Source: Chloroflexota bacterium
GTDB taxonomy: Bacteria > Chloroflexota > Dehalococcoidia > DSTF01 > RBG-16-68-14
Assembly: GCA_029262675.1 (NCBI GenBank)
Contig: JAJCYW010000021.1
Coordinates: forward strand, 1-64,000
Length of the DNA stretch: 64,000 nt
Reading direction: 5' to 3'
In this document: positions 16,273 to 24,691 of the stretch, one piece after another
How positions within the stretch are numbered: position 1 is the first letter of the stretch
How the letters are laid out: each line of letters opens with the position of its first letter
Translations under genes and position numbers: made by a program
The notes under the pieces: model-generated
The model's database searches: none
What the model saw: the letters and a program-made list of their open reading frames with translations, nothing else
Told to the model about the DNA's origin: nothing

Positions 16273-16746
16273 GTGATCGCTTTCTGGACGCTTGCGGCGC
16301 TGGCCGTGACGTCGGCGGCGATGATCATCGTCGTTCGTAACCTGCTGCACGCGGTGCTCTTCCTGATCCTGAGCTTCGTCGGCATCGCCGGCCTCTACAT
16401 CACGATGTCGGCCGACTTCGTCGCAGTGGCGCAGGTGCTGATCTACGCAGGCGCAATCTCCGTGCTGATGATCTTCGCCGTGATGCTGACGCCGCGGTCG
16501 GACCGCGACAACGCCGGCAATATGTTGCAGGCGCCGGCGCTGGTGCTATCCGGCCTGGTGATCACGGCCGTTAGCATGGTGGCGGTCGAGACCGACTGGC
16601 GGCTGGCCGACCGCGTAGCGTTCGAGAGCACGGCGACGGAGATCGGCGATGCGCTGGTCAGCCCGTTCGTACTGCCGTTCGAGATCGCGTCCGTCGTCCT
16701 CGTGGTGGCAATGATCGGGGCGATCGTCTTGGTGAGGGAAGACTAG
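16273..16746 (+). CDS. nuoJ: NADH-quinone oxidoreductase subunit J
   Basis: NLLHAVLFLILSFVGIAGLYITMSADFVAVAQVLIYAGAISVLMIFAVML. Confidence 0.93.
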   Translation: MIAFWTLAALAVTSAAMIIVVRNLLHAVLFLILSFVGIAGLYITMSADFVAVAQVLIYAGAISVLMIFAVMLTPRSDRDNAGNMLQAPALVLSGLVITAVSMVAVETDWRLADRVAFESTATEIGDALVSPFVLPFEIASVVLVVAMIGAIVLVRED

Positions 16747-17082
16747 ATGCCGGACGTGCTGCTGGCCGCCAAGGTGACGCTGGAGCAGGTGTTGATTGTG
16801 GGCGGCGTGCTGTTCGCAATCGGCCTCTACATCGCGCTGACGAAGAAGAACGTCGTCGCTGTGCTGATGGGTATCGAGCTGATGCTGAACGCGGTGAACG
16901 TGACGCTGATCGCCTTCTCGCGCTTCGTCGAGTCGCCGCGGCCGCTGGACGGCCACGTCTTCGCGATCTTCGTGATCACGGTGGCAGCGGCAGAAGCGGC
17001 CGTGGTGCTGGCGTTAGCAGTCGCCGTGTACCGCTACCGCGACACGGTAGACGTGGACAAGATCAACCGGCTGCGCTGGTAG
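16747..17082 (+). CDS. nuoK: NADH-quinone oxidoreductase subunit K
   Basis: LFAIGLYIALTKKNVVAVLMGIELMLNAVNVTLIAFSR...AEAAVVLALAVAVYRYRDTVDVDKINRLRW. Confidence 0.95.
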   Translation: MPDVLLAAKVTLEQVLIVGGVLFAIGLYIALTKKNVVAVLMGIELMLNAVNVTLIAFSRFVESPRPLDGHVFAIFVITVAAAEAAVVLALAVAVYRYRDTVDVDKINRLRW

Positions 17083-17094
17083 GGACTGGCTGCT

Positions 17095-17286
17095 ATGTGG
17101 ACGAAGTTCATGGAAGTCAAGAGCGGCTACACAGCCCAGATCTGGTTGGAGTTCTTCCAGGCGGAGGGTGTGGCCATACGCATCATCCCGCCGCTGGACG
17201 CCGAGGCGGGCATGCGGTTCGCTCGAGAGCTGTGGGTACCGAATAGCAAGACGCATGTGGCGGCAGAACTGATGAGGAAGATTTGA
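17095..17286 (+). CDS. Small DUF2007-like protein inside the nuo locus
   Basis: MWTKFMEVKSGYTAQIWLEFFQAEGVAIRIIPPLDAEAGMRFARELWVPNSKTHVAAELMRKI; stop overlaps the nuoL start. Confidence 0.65.
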   Translation: MWTKFMEVKSGYTAQIWLEFFQAEGVAIRIIPPLDAEAGMRFARELWVPNSKTHVAAELMRKI

Positions 17287-19223
17287 TACTGCCGGAGATC
17301 CCGGAAGGCGTCGCCTGGTCGATCCTGCTGCTGCCTGTCGGTTCGCTGCTGGCGATCCTGCTCTGGACGCGTCCGTACCCGCGACTGAGCGGCTACGCGA
17401 CGATCGCGTCGATTGCGACGGCGTTCCTGTTCTCGCTCTGGGCGCTCGACAGCGTGATCGAGAGCGACGGCACTCCGCTGGCGTTCAGGACGCACGAATG
17501 GCTGACGATCGCGTCGCCGGTAGGGCCGGACCTCGTCGTCAACCTCGGCATCCGGCTCGACGGCTTGACGGCCATCATGCTCCTCGTCGTCACGTCGGTG
17601 TCGCTGCTCGTGCAGGTCTACTCGCAGGGGTACATGGCGGGCGACACGGGCTACTCCCGCTACTACGCCTACATGTCGCTCTTCACGGCGGCGATGCTGG
17701 GCCTGATCCTGGTCGACAGCATCTTGACGCTGTTCGTGTTCTGGGAGCTGGTCGGCCTCTCCTCGTACCTGCTGATCGGGTTCTGGTTCCACAAGCCGGC
17801 CGCCGCCCGCGCCGCGATGAAGGCCTTCATCGTGACGCGGCTGGGCGATGTCGGGTTCCTGCTGGCCATCATCCTGATCTGGGTGAAGGCCGGCACGTTC
17901 GATATTGCAGAGATTCAGGAGTTGGCGATAGCCGGTGCGCTGAGCGTCAACGTCGTGACGGTGATCGCGCTCGGCATCTTTGCGGGGGCGGCCGGCAAGT
18001 CGGCCCAGTTCCCGCTGCACGTCTGGCTGCCGGACGCGATGGAGGGCCCGACACCCGTCTCCGCCCTGATTCACGCGGCGACGATGGTCGCTGCAGGCGT
18101 CTATCTCGTCGCGCGGATGTTCCCGCTCTTCGAGGTGGCCGACGACGCGCGGATGACGGTCGCGGCCATAGGCGGCGCGACAGCGCTGCTGGCGGCGCTG
18201 CTAGCCGTCGTCGTCACGGACATCAAGCGCGTGCTGGCCTACTCGACGATCAGCCAACTCGGCTATATGATGCTGGCGCTGGGCCTTGGTGGCTATGTGG
18301 CCGCGATCTTTCACCTGCTGACGCACGCCTTTTTCAAAGCGATGCTGTTCCTTGGCTCCGGTAGCGTCAACCACGCGACGAATACCTTCGACATGAGAAA
18401 GATGGGCGGCCTGCGGAGCATCATGCCGTGGACCTACGCGACGTTCCTGATCGGCTCCCTGAGCCTGGCTGGTGTGTTCCCGCTGGCGGGCTTCTGGAGT
18501 AAGGACGAGATATTGGGCGACGCCTGGGGCGAGCAGCAAGTGCTGTTTTGGGTGGCCCTCTCGGTTGTGTTCTTGACGGCCTTCTACATGTTCCGCGCCA
18601 TCTTCCTGACGTTTGAAGGCCAGTATCAGGGCGGCGCTGAACCAGAAGATGAGGGCCACGGCGGGGATGCCGCGCGCCCCCATGAATCGCCGTGGGTAAT
18701 GGTCGGGCCCCTGGCCGTGTTGGCTATTCCGGCCGCGCTGATCGGTTTCGCGAACATCTCCGGCGGCATCGAGCACCTGCTGGCAGGTGCGTTGCCGCAC
18801 GAGACGGAAGCAGCCCTGCACCCATTCGAGTTCAGTTGGGGCATCGCTATCGGGTCGTCGGCCGTCGCGCTGGCCGGCATCGGCGGGGCGTGGTTGTTCT
18901 ACGGTGCGAAGGTGCTCTCAGCGGACCGCGTGAGGGCGGCGGCAGGCCCCCTTCATACACTGCTGGAACGCAAGTACTTCCTGGACGACCTCTACGAGGG
19001 TTTTATCGTCCGCCGTGTGTTGTACGGCGGCGTCTCTGCAACAGCCGCGTGGTTCGACACCTACATCGTCGATGGCATCGTCAACGGCGTCGCCAACGTT
19101 GTGCGCGGCGCGGGCGACGGCCTGCGGCTGGTGCAGACCGGACAGGTGCAGGTCTACGGCGCGATCGGCGTCGCGGGGCTGCTGATCGCAGGTGGCCTGG
19201 CGTTCCTGCTGAACCCGCTGTGA
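17283..19223 (+). CDS. nuoL: NADH-quinone oxidoreductase subunit L
   Basis: FWELVGLSSYLLIGFWFHKPAAARAAMKAFIVTRLGDVGFLL...LHVWLPDAMEGPTPVSALIHAATMVAAGVYLVAR. Confidence 0.95.
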   Translation: MILPEIPEGVAWSILLLPVGSLLAILLWTRPYPRLSGYATIASIATAFLFSLWALDSVIESDGTPLAFRTHEWLTIASPVGPDLVVNLGIRLDGLTAIMLLVVTSVSLLVQVYSQGYMAGDTGYSRYYAYMSLFTAAMLGLILVDSILTLFVFWELVGLSSYLLIGFWFHKPAAARAAMKAFIVTRLGDVGFLLAIILIWVKAGTFDIAEIQELAIAGALSVNVVTVIALGIFAGAAGKSAQFPLHVWLPDAMEGPTPVSALIHAATMVAAGVYLVARMFPLFEVADDARMTVAAIGGATALLAALLAVVVTDIKRVLAYSTISQLGYMMLALGLGGYVAAIFHLLTHAFFKAMLFLGSGSVNHATNTFDMRKMGGLRSIMPWTYATFLIGSLSLAGVFPLAGFWSKDEILGDAWGEQQVLFWVALSVVFLTAFYMFRAIFLTFEGQYQGGAEPEDEGHGGDAARPHESPWVMVGPLAVLAIPAALIGFANISGGIEHLLAGALPHETEAALHPFEFSWGIAIGSSAVALAGIGGAWLFYGAKVLSADRVRAAAGPLHTLLERKYFLDDLYEGFIVRRVLYGGVSATAAWFDTYIVDGIVNGVANVVRGAGDGLRLVQTGQVQVYGAIGVAGLLIAGGLAFLLNPL

Positions 19224-19257
19224 TGCGTACGGCAGATGCAACCGAGATGAGCGCGCA

Positions 19258-20727
19258 ATGCTAACGTTTCTGATCTTCTTGCCGCTGGCCGGCGCCATCA
19301 TGATCGTCGCGTTGCCTGAGCGCGAGGAGCGCAACGCCAAATACGTGGCGCTGGCCGTCAGCGGCGTGGCGCTCGTCGTCTCGCTGGTGGCCTTCGGGCT
19401 GTTCGACAAGGCCGACGCCGGGCTGCAATTCACGGAGAGCTTCCGCTGGATCCGCCAGGAGGACGCGGGCTTCGACATCAAGTACTTCGTCGGCGTCGAC
19501 GGCCTTGGCATAGCGATGGTGATCCTGACGACGCTGCTCTTCACAGTCGGCGTGCTGGTGTCATGGAATGTAGAGAAGCGGCCTAAAGAGTACTTCGCCT
19601 GGCTGCTAGCTCTTGAGATGGGCGTGGTGGGCGTCTTCACGGCGCAGGACCTGATCCTCTTCTTCCTGTTTTGGGAGATCGAGTTGCTGCCGATGTACTT
19701 CCTGATCGCGAACTGGGGTTCCGGTCGCAAAGAGTACTCTGCGATGAAGTTCCTGCTGTTCACGATTAGCGGCAGTGCGCTGATGCTCGTCGGGTTCCTG
19801 GCGCTGGCGTTTTCGGCGGAGCCGTCCACGTTCGACATGGTGGCGCTGCGCCAGGCCGACTTCGGCGACTCGGTGCTGCCGTTGGGCGCGATCTTCTTCC
19901 TGATCTTCGTCGGCTTCGCCGTGAAGCTGCCGATCTTCCCGCTCCACACGTGGCTTCCGGATGCGCATACGGATGCGCCGACTGCCGTCAGCGTGATCCT
20001 GGCCGGCGTCCTGCTGAAGATGGGCGGCTACGGCATGATCCGGATCCTGATCAGCATCATGCCGGACACGGCACAGGACTTCGCGATCTGGCTGGCGATT
20101 ATCGCGGCGATCAGTATCCTCTATGGCGCGTTCGTGACGCTGCGCCAGACGGACCTGAAGCGGATGATCGCCTACTCGTCCGTGAGTCACATGGGCTTTG
20201 TGCTGCTGGGCATTGCGGCGCTGGGGCAGGTCGGCCTGACCGGCGCGACGCTCCAGATGTTCAGCCACGGCGTGATAACCGGCCTGCTCTTCGTGATGGT
20301 CGGCCTGATCTACGACCGGGCGCACACGCGTGACATCAACGAACTCTCCGGCCTGGCGCACGTGACGCCCATCATCGCGGTGATGATGGTGATGGCCGGG
20401 CTGGCGTCTCTGGGGCTGCCGGCGATGTCGGGCTTCGTCGCTGAAGTGACGGTGTTCTTCGGCGCTGCCGAGCGCTTCCCGGCGCCGACGATCCTGGCCG
20501 TGTTCGGCATCTTGCTCTCGGCGGGTTACATCCTCTGGATGGTGATGCGCGTGATGTTCGGGCCGAAGAACGAACGCTGGCTAGAGCTGCCGGACGCTAC
20601 GAAGTGGTGGGAGCAGTTACCGATGGCCGTGCTGATGGCCGTGATCTTGGCCGTGGGCATCTTCCCGTCGCGCCTGGTCGACGTGATCGATCAGGCGATT
20701 GGGCCGATTGCCGCAGGACTAGCGTAA
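19258..20727 (+). CDS. nuoM: NADH-quinone oxidoreductase subunit M
   Basis: LFFLFWEIELLPMYFLIANWGSGRKEYSAMKFLLFT...LPIFPLHTWLPDAHTDAPTAVSVILAGVLLKMGGYG. Confidence 0.95.
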   Translation: MLTFLIFLPLAGAIMIVALPEREERNAKYVALAVSGVALVVSLVAFGLFDKADAGLQFTESFRWIRQEDAGFDIKYFVGVDGLGIAMVILTTLLFTVGVLVSWNVEKRPKEYFAWLLALEMGVVGVFTAQDLILFFLFWEIELLPMYFLIANWGSGRKEYSAMKFLLFTISGSALMLVGFLALAFSAEPSTFDMVALRQADFGDSVLPLGAIFFLIFVGFAVKLPIFPLHTWLPDAHTDAPTAVSVILAGVLLKMGGYGMIRILISIMPDTAQDFAIWLAIIAAISILYGAFVTLRQTDLKRMIAYSSVSHMGFVLLGIAALGQVGLTGATLQMFSHGVITGLLFVMVGLIYDRAHTRDINELSGLAHVTPIIAVMMVMAGLASLGLPAMSGFVAEVTVFFGAAERFPAPTILAVFGILLSAGYILWMVMRVMFGPKNERWLELPDATKWWEQLPMAVLMAVILAVGIFPSRLVDVIDQAIGPIAAGLA

Positions 20728-20742
20728 GGGGACGTTGAGGAC

Positions 20743-22218
20743 GTGCTGCAAGACCTCGATCGCATAGGGCCGGAGCTGATCCTGATGGTGGCGGCAGGCT
20801 GCGTGCTGCTCGCCGACCTTGTTCTACGTGATCGGAACCGCGGCTGGCTGCCCGTGGGCGTATTCGCCGGGCTAGGCGCTTCCGCGATCTGGACGGTGGT
20901 GCTGATCCTGCGCGGCCGGGAGGCTGTCGCCTTCAGCGGTACCTATTCGCTCGACACGTTCAGTATCTTCTTCGTCTTCCTTTTCATCGGCGTCGCCGGG
21001 CTGGTGACGCTGGCCTCCGCCGACTACGTGCGCACGATGCGGTATCAAGGCGAGTTCTGGGCCGTGCTGATGCTGGCGACGGGCGGCATGATGCTGATGG
21101 CTGGCGCGCGCGATCTGATCCTGATTTTCGTGGCGCTGGAGCTGACCAGCATTTCGCAGTACATTCTCGCCGCCTTCCGCAGGGACGACAAGGGGATAGA
21201 AGCGGGCCTCAAGTACATCCTGATGGGCGCGATCGCGTCGGCCGTGATCCTCTACGGCATGGCGTTCCTCTTCGGCATCGCCGGGACGACGAAGCTGATC
21301 GCTCCGGACGGCGAGGCCAGCATCGCAGCGCTCGTGCTGGAGGGCGACCCTGGCACGCGTGCCGCCCTGATTGCCGCCGCGGTTCTGCTGGCGACCGGCC
21401 TCAGCTTCAAGGTCGGCCTAGTGCCGTTCCACATGTGGGTGCCCGATGTCTACGAAGGCGCCGCGACACCCGTCGCCGCGTTCCTATCGGTGGGTAGCAA
21501 AGCGGCCGGCTTCGCCGTTATCCTCCGCATCTTCTACCAGGGCTTCGGTATCGGCCTGGACGGACTGGTGAGCAGCGACTGGTCGAACGTGTTCGCGGCG
21601 TTAGCGGCGATATCGATGTGCGTTGGCAACGTGATGGCGCTCGTGCAGACCGATATCAAACGGCTGCTCGGTTACAGCTCGATCGCACAGGCGGGCAACG
21701 TGGCGATCGGCGTCGCGGCGATAGCTGCCGGATCGACGCTGGGCGCGAGCGGCGTGGTGTTCTTCCTGGCCACCTACGCGCTGACAAATCTCGGCGCCTT
21801 CTTCGCGGTGATGGCGATCTCACGCCGGACCGAGTCGTTCGAGATCGAGGACTATGCGGGAATGGGGAGGCGGGCGCCACTGTTGGCCGGGGTGCTGGCC
21901 TTCTGCCTTATCTCGCTAACCGGCATCCCGCCGACGGCTGGCTTCGTCGCCAAGATTTACATCTTCAACGCCGCAGTTCAGAGCGACCTGGTCTGGCTCG
22001 TGATCGTCGCTGTCGTGAACTCCGCGCTCTCCGCGTTCTACTACCTGCGTGTGGTCAGTCACATGTACCTGGCCGACCCGGAGGCCGAGGGCGACATCCG
22101 TCCCGGTCCGTGGCTGGCCGCTTCGCTTGCCATTACGGGCGTTGGCGTGCTCGTGGTCGGCCTCGTGCCGTCGCCGCTGCTGGACGCGGCCGAACGGGCG
22201 GTCACCGCGCTCGGCTAA
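20743..22218 (+). CDS. nuoN: NADH-quinone oxidoreductase subunit N
   Basis: LELTSISQYILAAFRRDDKGIEAGLKYILMGAIASAVILYGMAFLFG...VGLVPFHMWVPDVYEGAATPVAAFLSVGSKAAGF. Confidence 0.95.
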   Translation: MLQDLDRIGPELILMVAAGCVLLADLVLRDRNRGWLPVGVFAGLGASAIWTVVLILRGREAVAFSGTYSLDTFSIFFVFLFIGVAGLVTLASADYVRTMRYQGEFWAVLMLATGGMMLMAGARDLILIFVALELTSISQYILAAFRRDDKGIEAGLKYILMGAIASAVILYGMAFLFGIAGTTKLIAPDGEASIAALVLEGDPGTRAALIAAAVLLATGLSFKVGLVPFHMWVPDVYEGAATPVAAFLSVGSKAAGFAVILRIFYQGFGIGLDGLVSSDWSNVFAALAAISMCVGNVMALVQTDIKRLLGYSSIAQAGNVAIGVAAIAAGSTLGASGVVFFLATYALTNLGAFFAVMAISRRTESFEIEDYAGMGRRAPLLAGVLAFCLISLTGIPPTAGFVAKIYIFNAAVQSDLVWLVIVAVVNSALSAFYYLRVVSHMYLADPEAEGDIRPGPWLAASLAITGVGVLVVGLVPSPLLDAAERAVTALG

Positions 22219-22263
22219 ACGCGGCGCGTATGCGTGCGGCGTGCCGCACGGCTCCTACTGTTT

Positions 22264-23910
22264 CTACAACTCTCCGAGGAGACCCGCGACGAATTGCAGT
22301 ATCAGCGCGGCGTCAATAGCGTCGACCGCGCCGCTGGCGTTGGCGTCAGCGGCGGCAGGGCAGGGGAGCGACGGCAGAAGGCCTGCGACGAACTGCAGAA
22401 CGAACGCCGCGTCAATGGACGTAATCGCTGCGCTGCAGTCGGCGTCGCCCGGTTGGGCCGTGGGCGTGGACGTTGGTGTCGACGTTGGTGTCGGGGTTGG
22501 CGTCAACGCCTCAGTTGGCGTCAGCGCTTCAGGTGGCGTCGGCGTTGATGGTGTCACGAGCGGCTTGGCCCAGGCGAAGATGTCCGGTCCGCCGTTCGTA
22601 TCGCCGTCGACAAGATTGGCCGCGAACGATTGGTAGGCGACCGTAGAGCCGCTGTCGTCGATGGCGGCCGACGAGCTGGGGCCGGCGCTCTGGTCGCCGC
22701 CAGCCGTGAGGTTGACGCGCCGCATATTCGTCGTGCCAATCTCTAACAGGAAGATGTCGCGCTGGCCGTTAGTGTCGCCGGCGACGAGGTTCGTCGCGTC
22801 GGAGGGGAAGGCGGCGTGCGTGCCGTCGCTGCTGATGACGGCGAAGTGGCTGAGGCCATCCGCCTGCGTGCCACCCGGCCCCGTGCTAAGGCGGCTGGTG
22901 ACGCCCGTGGCGCGATCGCAGAGAAATACGTCGCTATCGCCGTTCGTGTCGCCGGCCACCAGGTTGTCGGCTAAGGAGTGATAGACGATCAGGCCGCCGT
23001 CGTCGCTGATGTCCGGGTACATGCTGTGGCCGTCGCCGATAACGCCGCTGCTGCTGACGCTGACGAGTTCGGTGGTACCCGCGACGCGGTCGCGGAGGAA
23101 GACGTCGTCGCGGAAGTTGCCGTCGCCGGCAGCCAGGTTGTCCGCGAACGAGCCGAAGACGACGTAGCGGCCGTCCGGCGTGACGCGGCCGAGTCCGGCA
23201 CCGAGTCCGCCGCTAGGGCCGTTGCCAACGTCTCCCGCGCTAGTAACGCTGATCAGCTCGGTCGTGGCGGCGATTCGGTCGCGTAGGTAAACGTCGAGGT
23301 CTCCGTTGCCGTCGCCGGTCGCGAGGTTGTTCGCTAGCGACGTGAAGACGACGTAGCGACCGTCCGCGCTGACGGACGGCGTGGTGCTTTCATTGTTGGC
23401 CTCGCCGCCCGCGTTTGTGACGCTGACGCGCTCTGTGACGCTGGTGACGCGGTCGTGGAGGAAGATGTCGCTGGTGTCGTTGGTGTCTTCCGCGACGAGG
23501 TTGTCGGCATCGGACTGGAACACCACGTAGCGGCCGTCGCCGCTGACGCCCGGGAAGAGCGCCGGGCCGTTGGCTTGGGTGCCGTCGCTGGCGACGTTGA
23601 CGAGCGTCGTGACGCCCGTGCCGCGGTCGCGAACGAAGACATCGCGGTCGTTGTTATCGGCCGGCGTTAGGTCGTTTGCATCGGACGTGAAGACGGCGAT
23701 GCGGCCGTCGTCGCTGAGGGCGGGACCAAAGCTGGCAGCGTTCGCCTTGTTGCCGGACGTGGTGATGCTGATCAGCTCGGTCGCAGGCGCGGCGGTCCAG
23801 GCGCTGCCCGCCAGCGCACCGAGTACGACTGCGGTGCATACGGCCGCGAAGGAGACGGACCGCGGCAATCGCCGTATGACGGACGGATGGTGGCAGATTC
23901 CGACTGACAT
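22264..23910 (-). CDS. Secreted TolB/PD40-like beta-propeller with C-terminal dockerin-like domain
   Basis: Repeats such as 'PALSDDGRIAVFTSDANDLTPADNNDRDVFVRDRGTGVTTLVNVASDG'; TPTPTPTSTPTSTPT linker; GDADCSAAITSIDAAFVLQFVAGLLPSLPCPAAADANASGAVDAIDAALILQFVAGLLGEL. Likely start MSVGICHH at 23910. Confidence 0.85.
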   Translation of the reverse strand: MSVGICHHPSVIRRLPRSVSFAAVCTAVVLGALAGSAWTAAPATELISITTSGNKANAASFGPALSDDGRIAVFTSDANDLTPADNNDRDVFVRDRGTGVTTLVNVASDGTQANGPALFPGVSGDGRYVVFQSDADNLVAEDTNDTSDIFLHDRVTSVTERVSVTNAGGEANNESTTPSVSADGRYVVFTSLANNLATGDGNGDLDVYLRDRIAATTELISVTSAGDVGNGPSGGLGAGLGRVTPDGRYVVFGSFADNLAAGDGNFRDDVFLRDRVAGTTELVSVSSSGVIGDGHSMYPDISDDGGLIVYHSLADNLVAGDTNGDSDVFLCDRATGVTSRLSTGPGGTQADGLSHFAVISSDGTHAAFPSDATNLVAGDTNGQRDIFLLEIGTTNMRRVNLTAGGDQSAGPSSSAAIDDSGSTVAYQSFAANLVDGDTNGGPDIFAWAKPLVTPSTPTPPEALTPTEALTPTPTPTSTPTSTPTAQPGDADCSAAITSIDAAFVLQFVAGLLPSLPCPAAADANASGAVDAIDAALILQFVAGLLGEL

Positions 23911-23958
23911 ATCGATGATGGTAACGAGAGGCTGCCGTGGCCGCCAGCGGCTTGCGAT

Positions 23959-24453
23959 ATGCTGATATCGATAATGACAGGCAGTACTGAGATCACGTTT
24001 CATGTGGACGCCCCCTACCCGGCCGGCGTAGACGAACGCGGCCTCATCGCGCTCGCGCTGCGCGTGTTCGAGACGCAGGATATCGCTAGTGAGTTGACCG
24101 TGCGCATCGTCGACGATGCGACTATCCGAGAGCTGAATCGCCGCTATCGCGACGTCGACGAGGCGACGGACGTGCTGTCGTTTGCAATGGCCGGAGAATC
24201 AGATGACGATTTCGTCACGCCGCCCGGCGGCGCGCCGCAGTTGGGCGAAATCGTGATCGCCTTTCCGACCGCCGAACGCCAAGCGGTGGCCGCCGGGCAC
24301 GATGTCGGCGCGGAGCTGGAGCACCTGCTCGTCCACGGCATTCTCCATCTGCTGGGCTACGATCACGAGACGGAGGCGGAGGAGCGGGAGATGCGCGCGC
24401 GGGAAGAGGCGCTTCTGGGCCGTGCCGTCCACGGGGATTCAAGAACGGCGTAG
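23959..24453 (+). CDS. ybeY: Endoribonuclease YbeY
   Basis: LNRRYRDVDEATDVLSFAM...LEHLLVHGILHLLGYDHETEAEEREMRAREEALL. Confidence 0.92.
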   Translation: MLISIMTGSTEITFHVDAPYPAGVDERGLIALALRVFETQDIASELTVRIVDDATIRELNRRYRDVDEATDVLSFAMAGESDDDFVTPPGGAPQLGEIVIAFPTAERQAVAAGHDVGAELEHLLVHGILHLLGYDHETEAEEREMRAREEALLGRAVHGDSRTA

Positions 24454-24613
24454 CATCCACGATCGTCGTACGCAACTGCACACGACTGCCCGGGAAAGCG
24501 TGCGACAGACGAGTTTTGGGACGCGATCCGAGTTCTCTATTAGCTCGGGCTGTTCTGCTGAAGCTGAGATCGGGTCGCGGTGCCAGTGGGTTTACACGGG
24601 CCTCACGCGAGCT

Positions 24614-24643
24614 TTGTCGTGTGAGGCGATCTAGATGTATACT
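24614..24643 (+). promoter_or_regulatory. Putative dnaX promoter
   Basis: TTGTCG-18nt-TATACT about 50 bp upstream of the probable dnaX ATG (24692). Confidence 0.4.
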
Positions 24644-24691
24644 GGGCCGGATTCGGAATCGCGGCCACTTCTATCCAACGGCACAACACAT

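Noticed and set aside
17127-20361. Large minus-strand ORFs (17127..18074, 18918..19949, 19606..20361) across nuoL/nuoM
   Set aside because: Antisense to strongly conserved nuo genes; composition is that of reverse-translated hydrophobic codons.
22460-22560. Short GTTGG(C/T)GTC-type tandem repeats, looked at as minisatellite or CRISPR-like
   Set aside because: They encode the Thr-Pro linker of the propeller protein; units are irregular and have no spacers.
24454-24634. Possible SRP RNA (ffs) upstream of dnaX
   Set aside because: Gene context suggested it, but the conserved SRP Alu/helix 8 motifs (GGUC..GGAAGC..) are absent.
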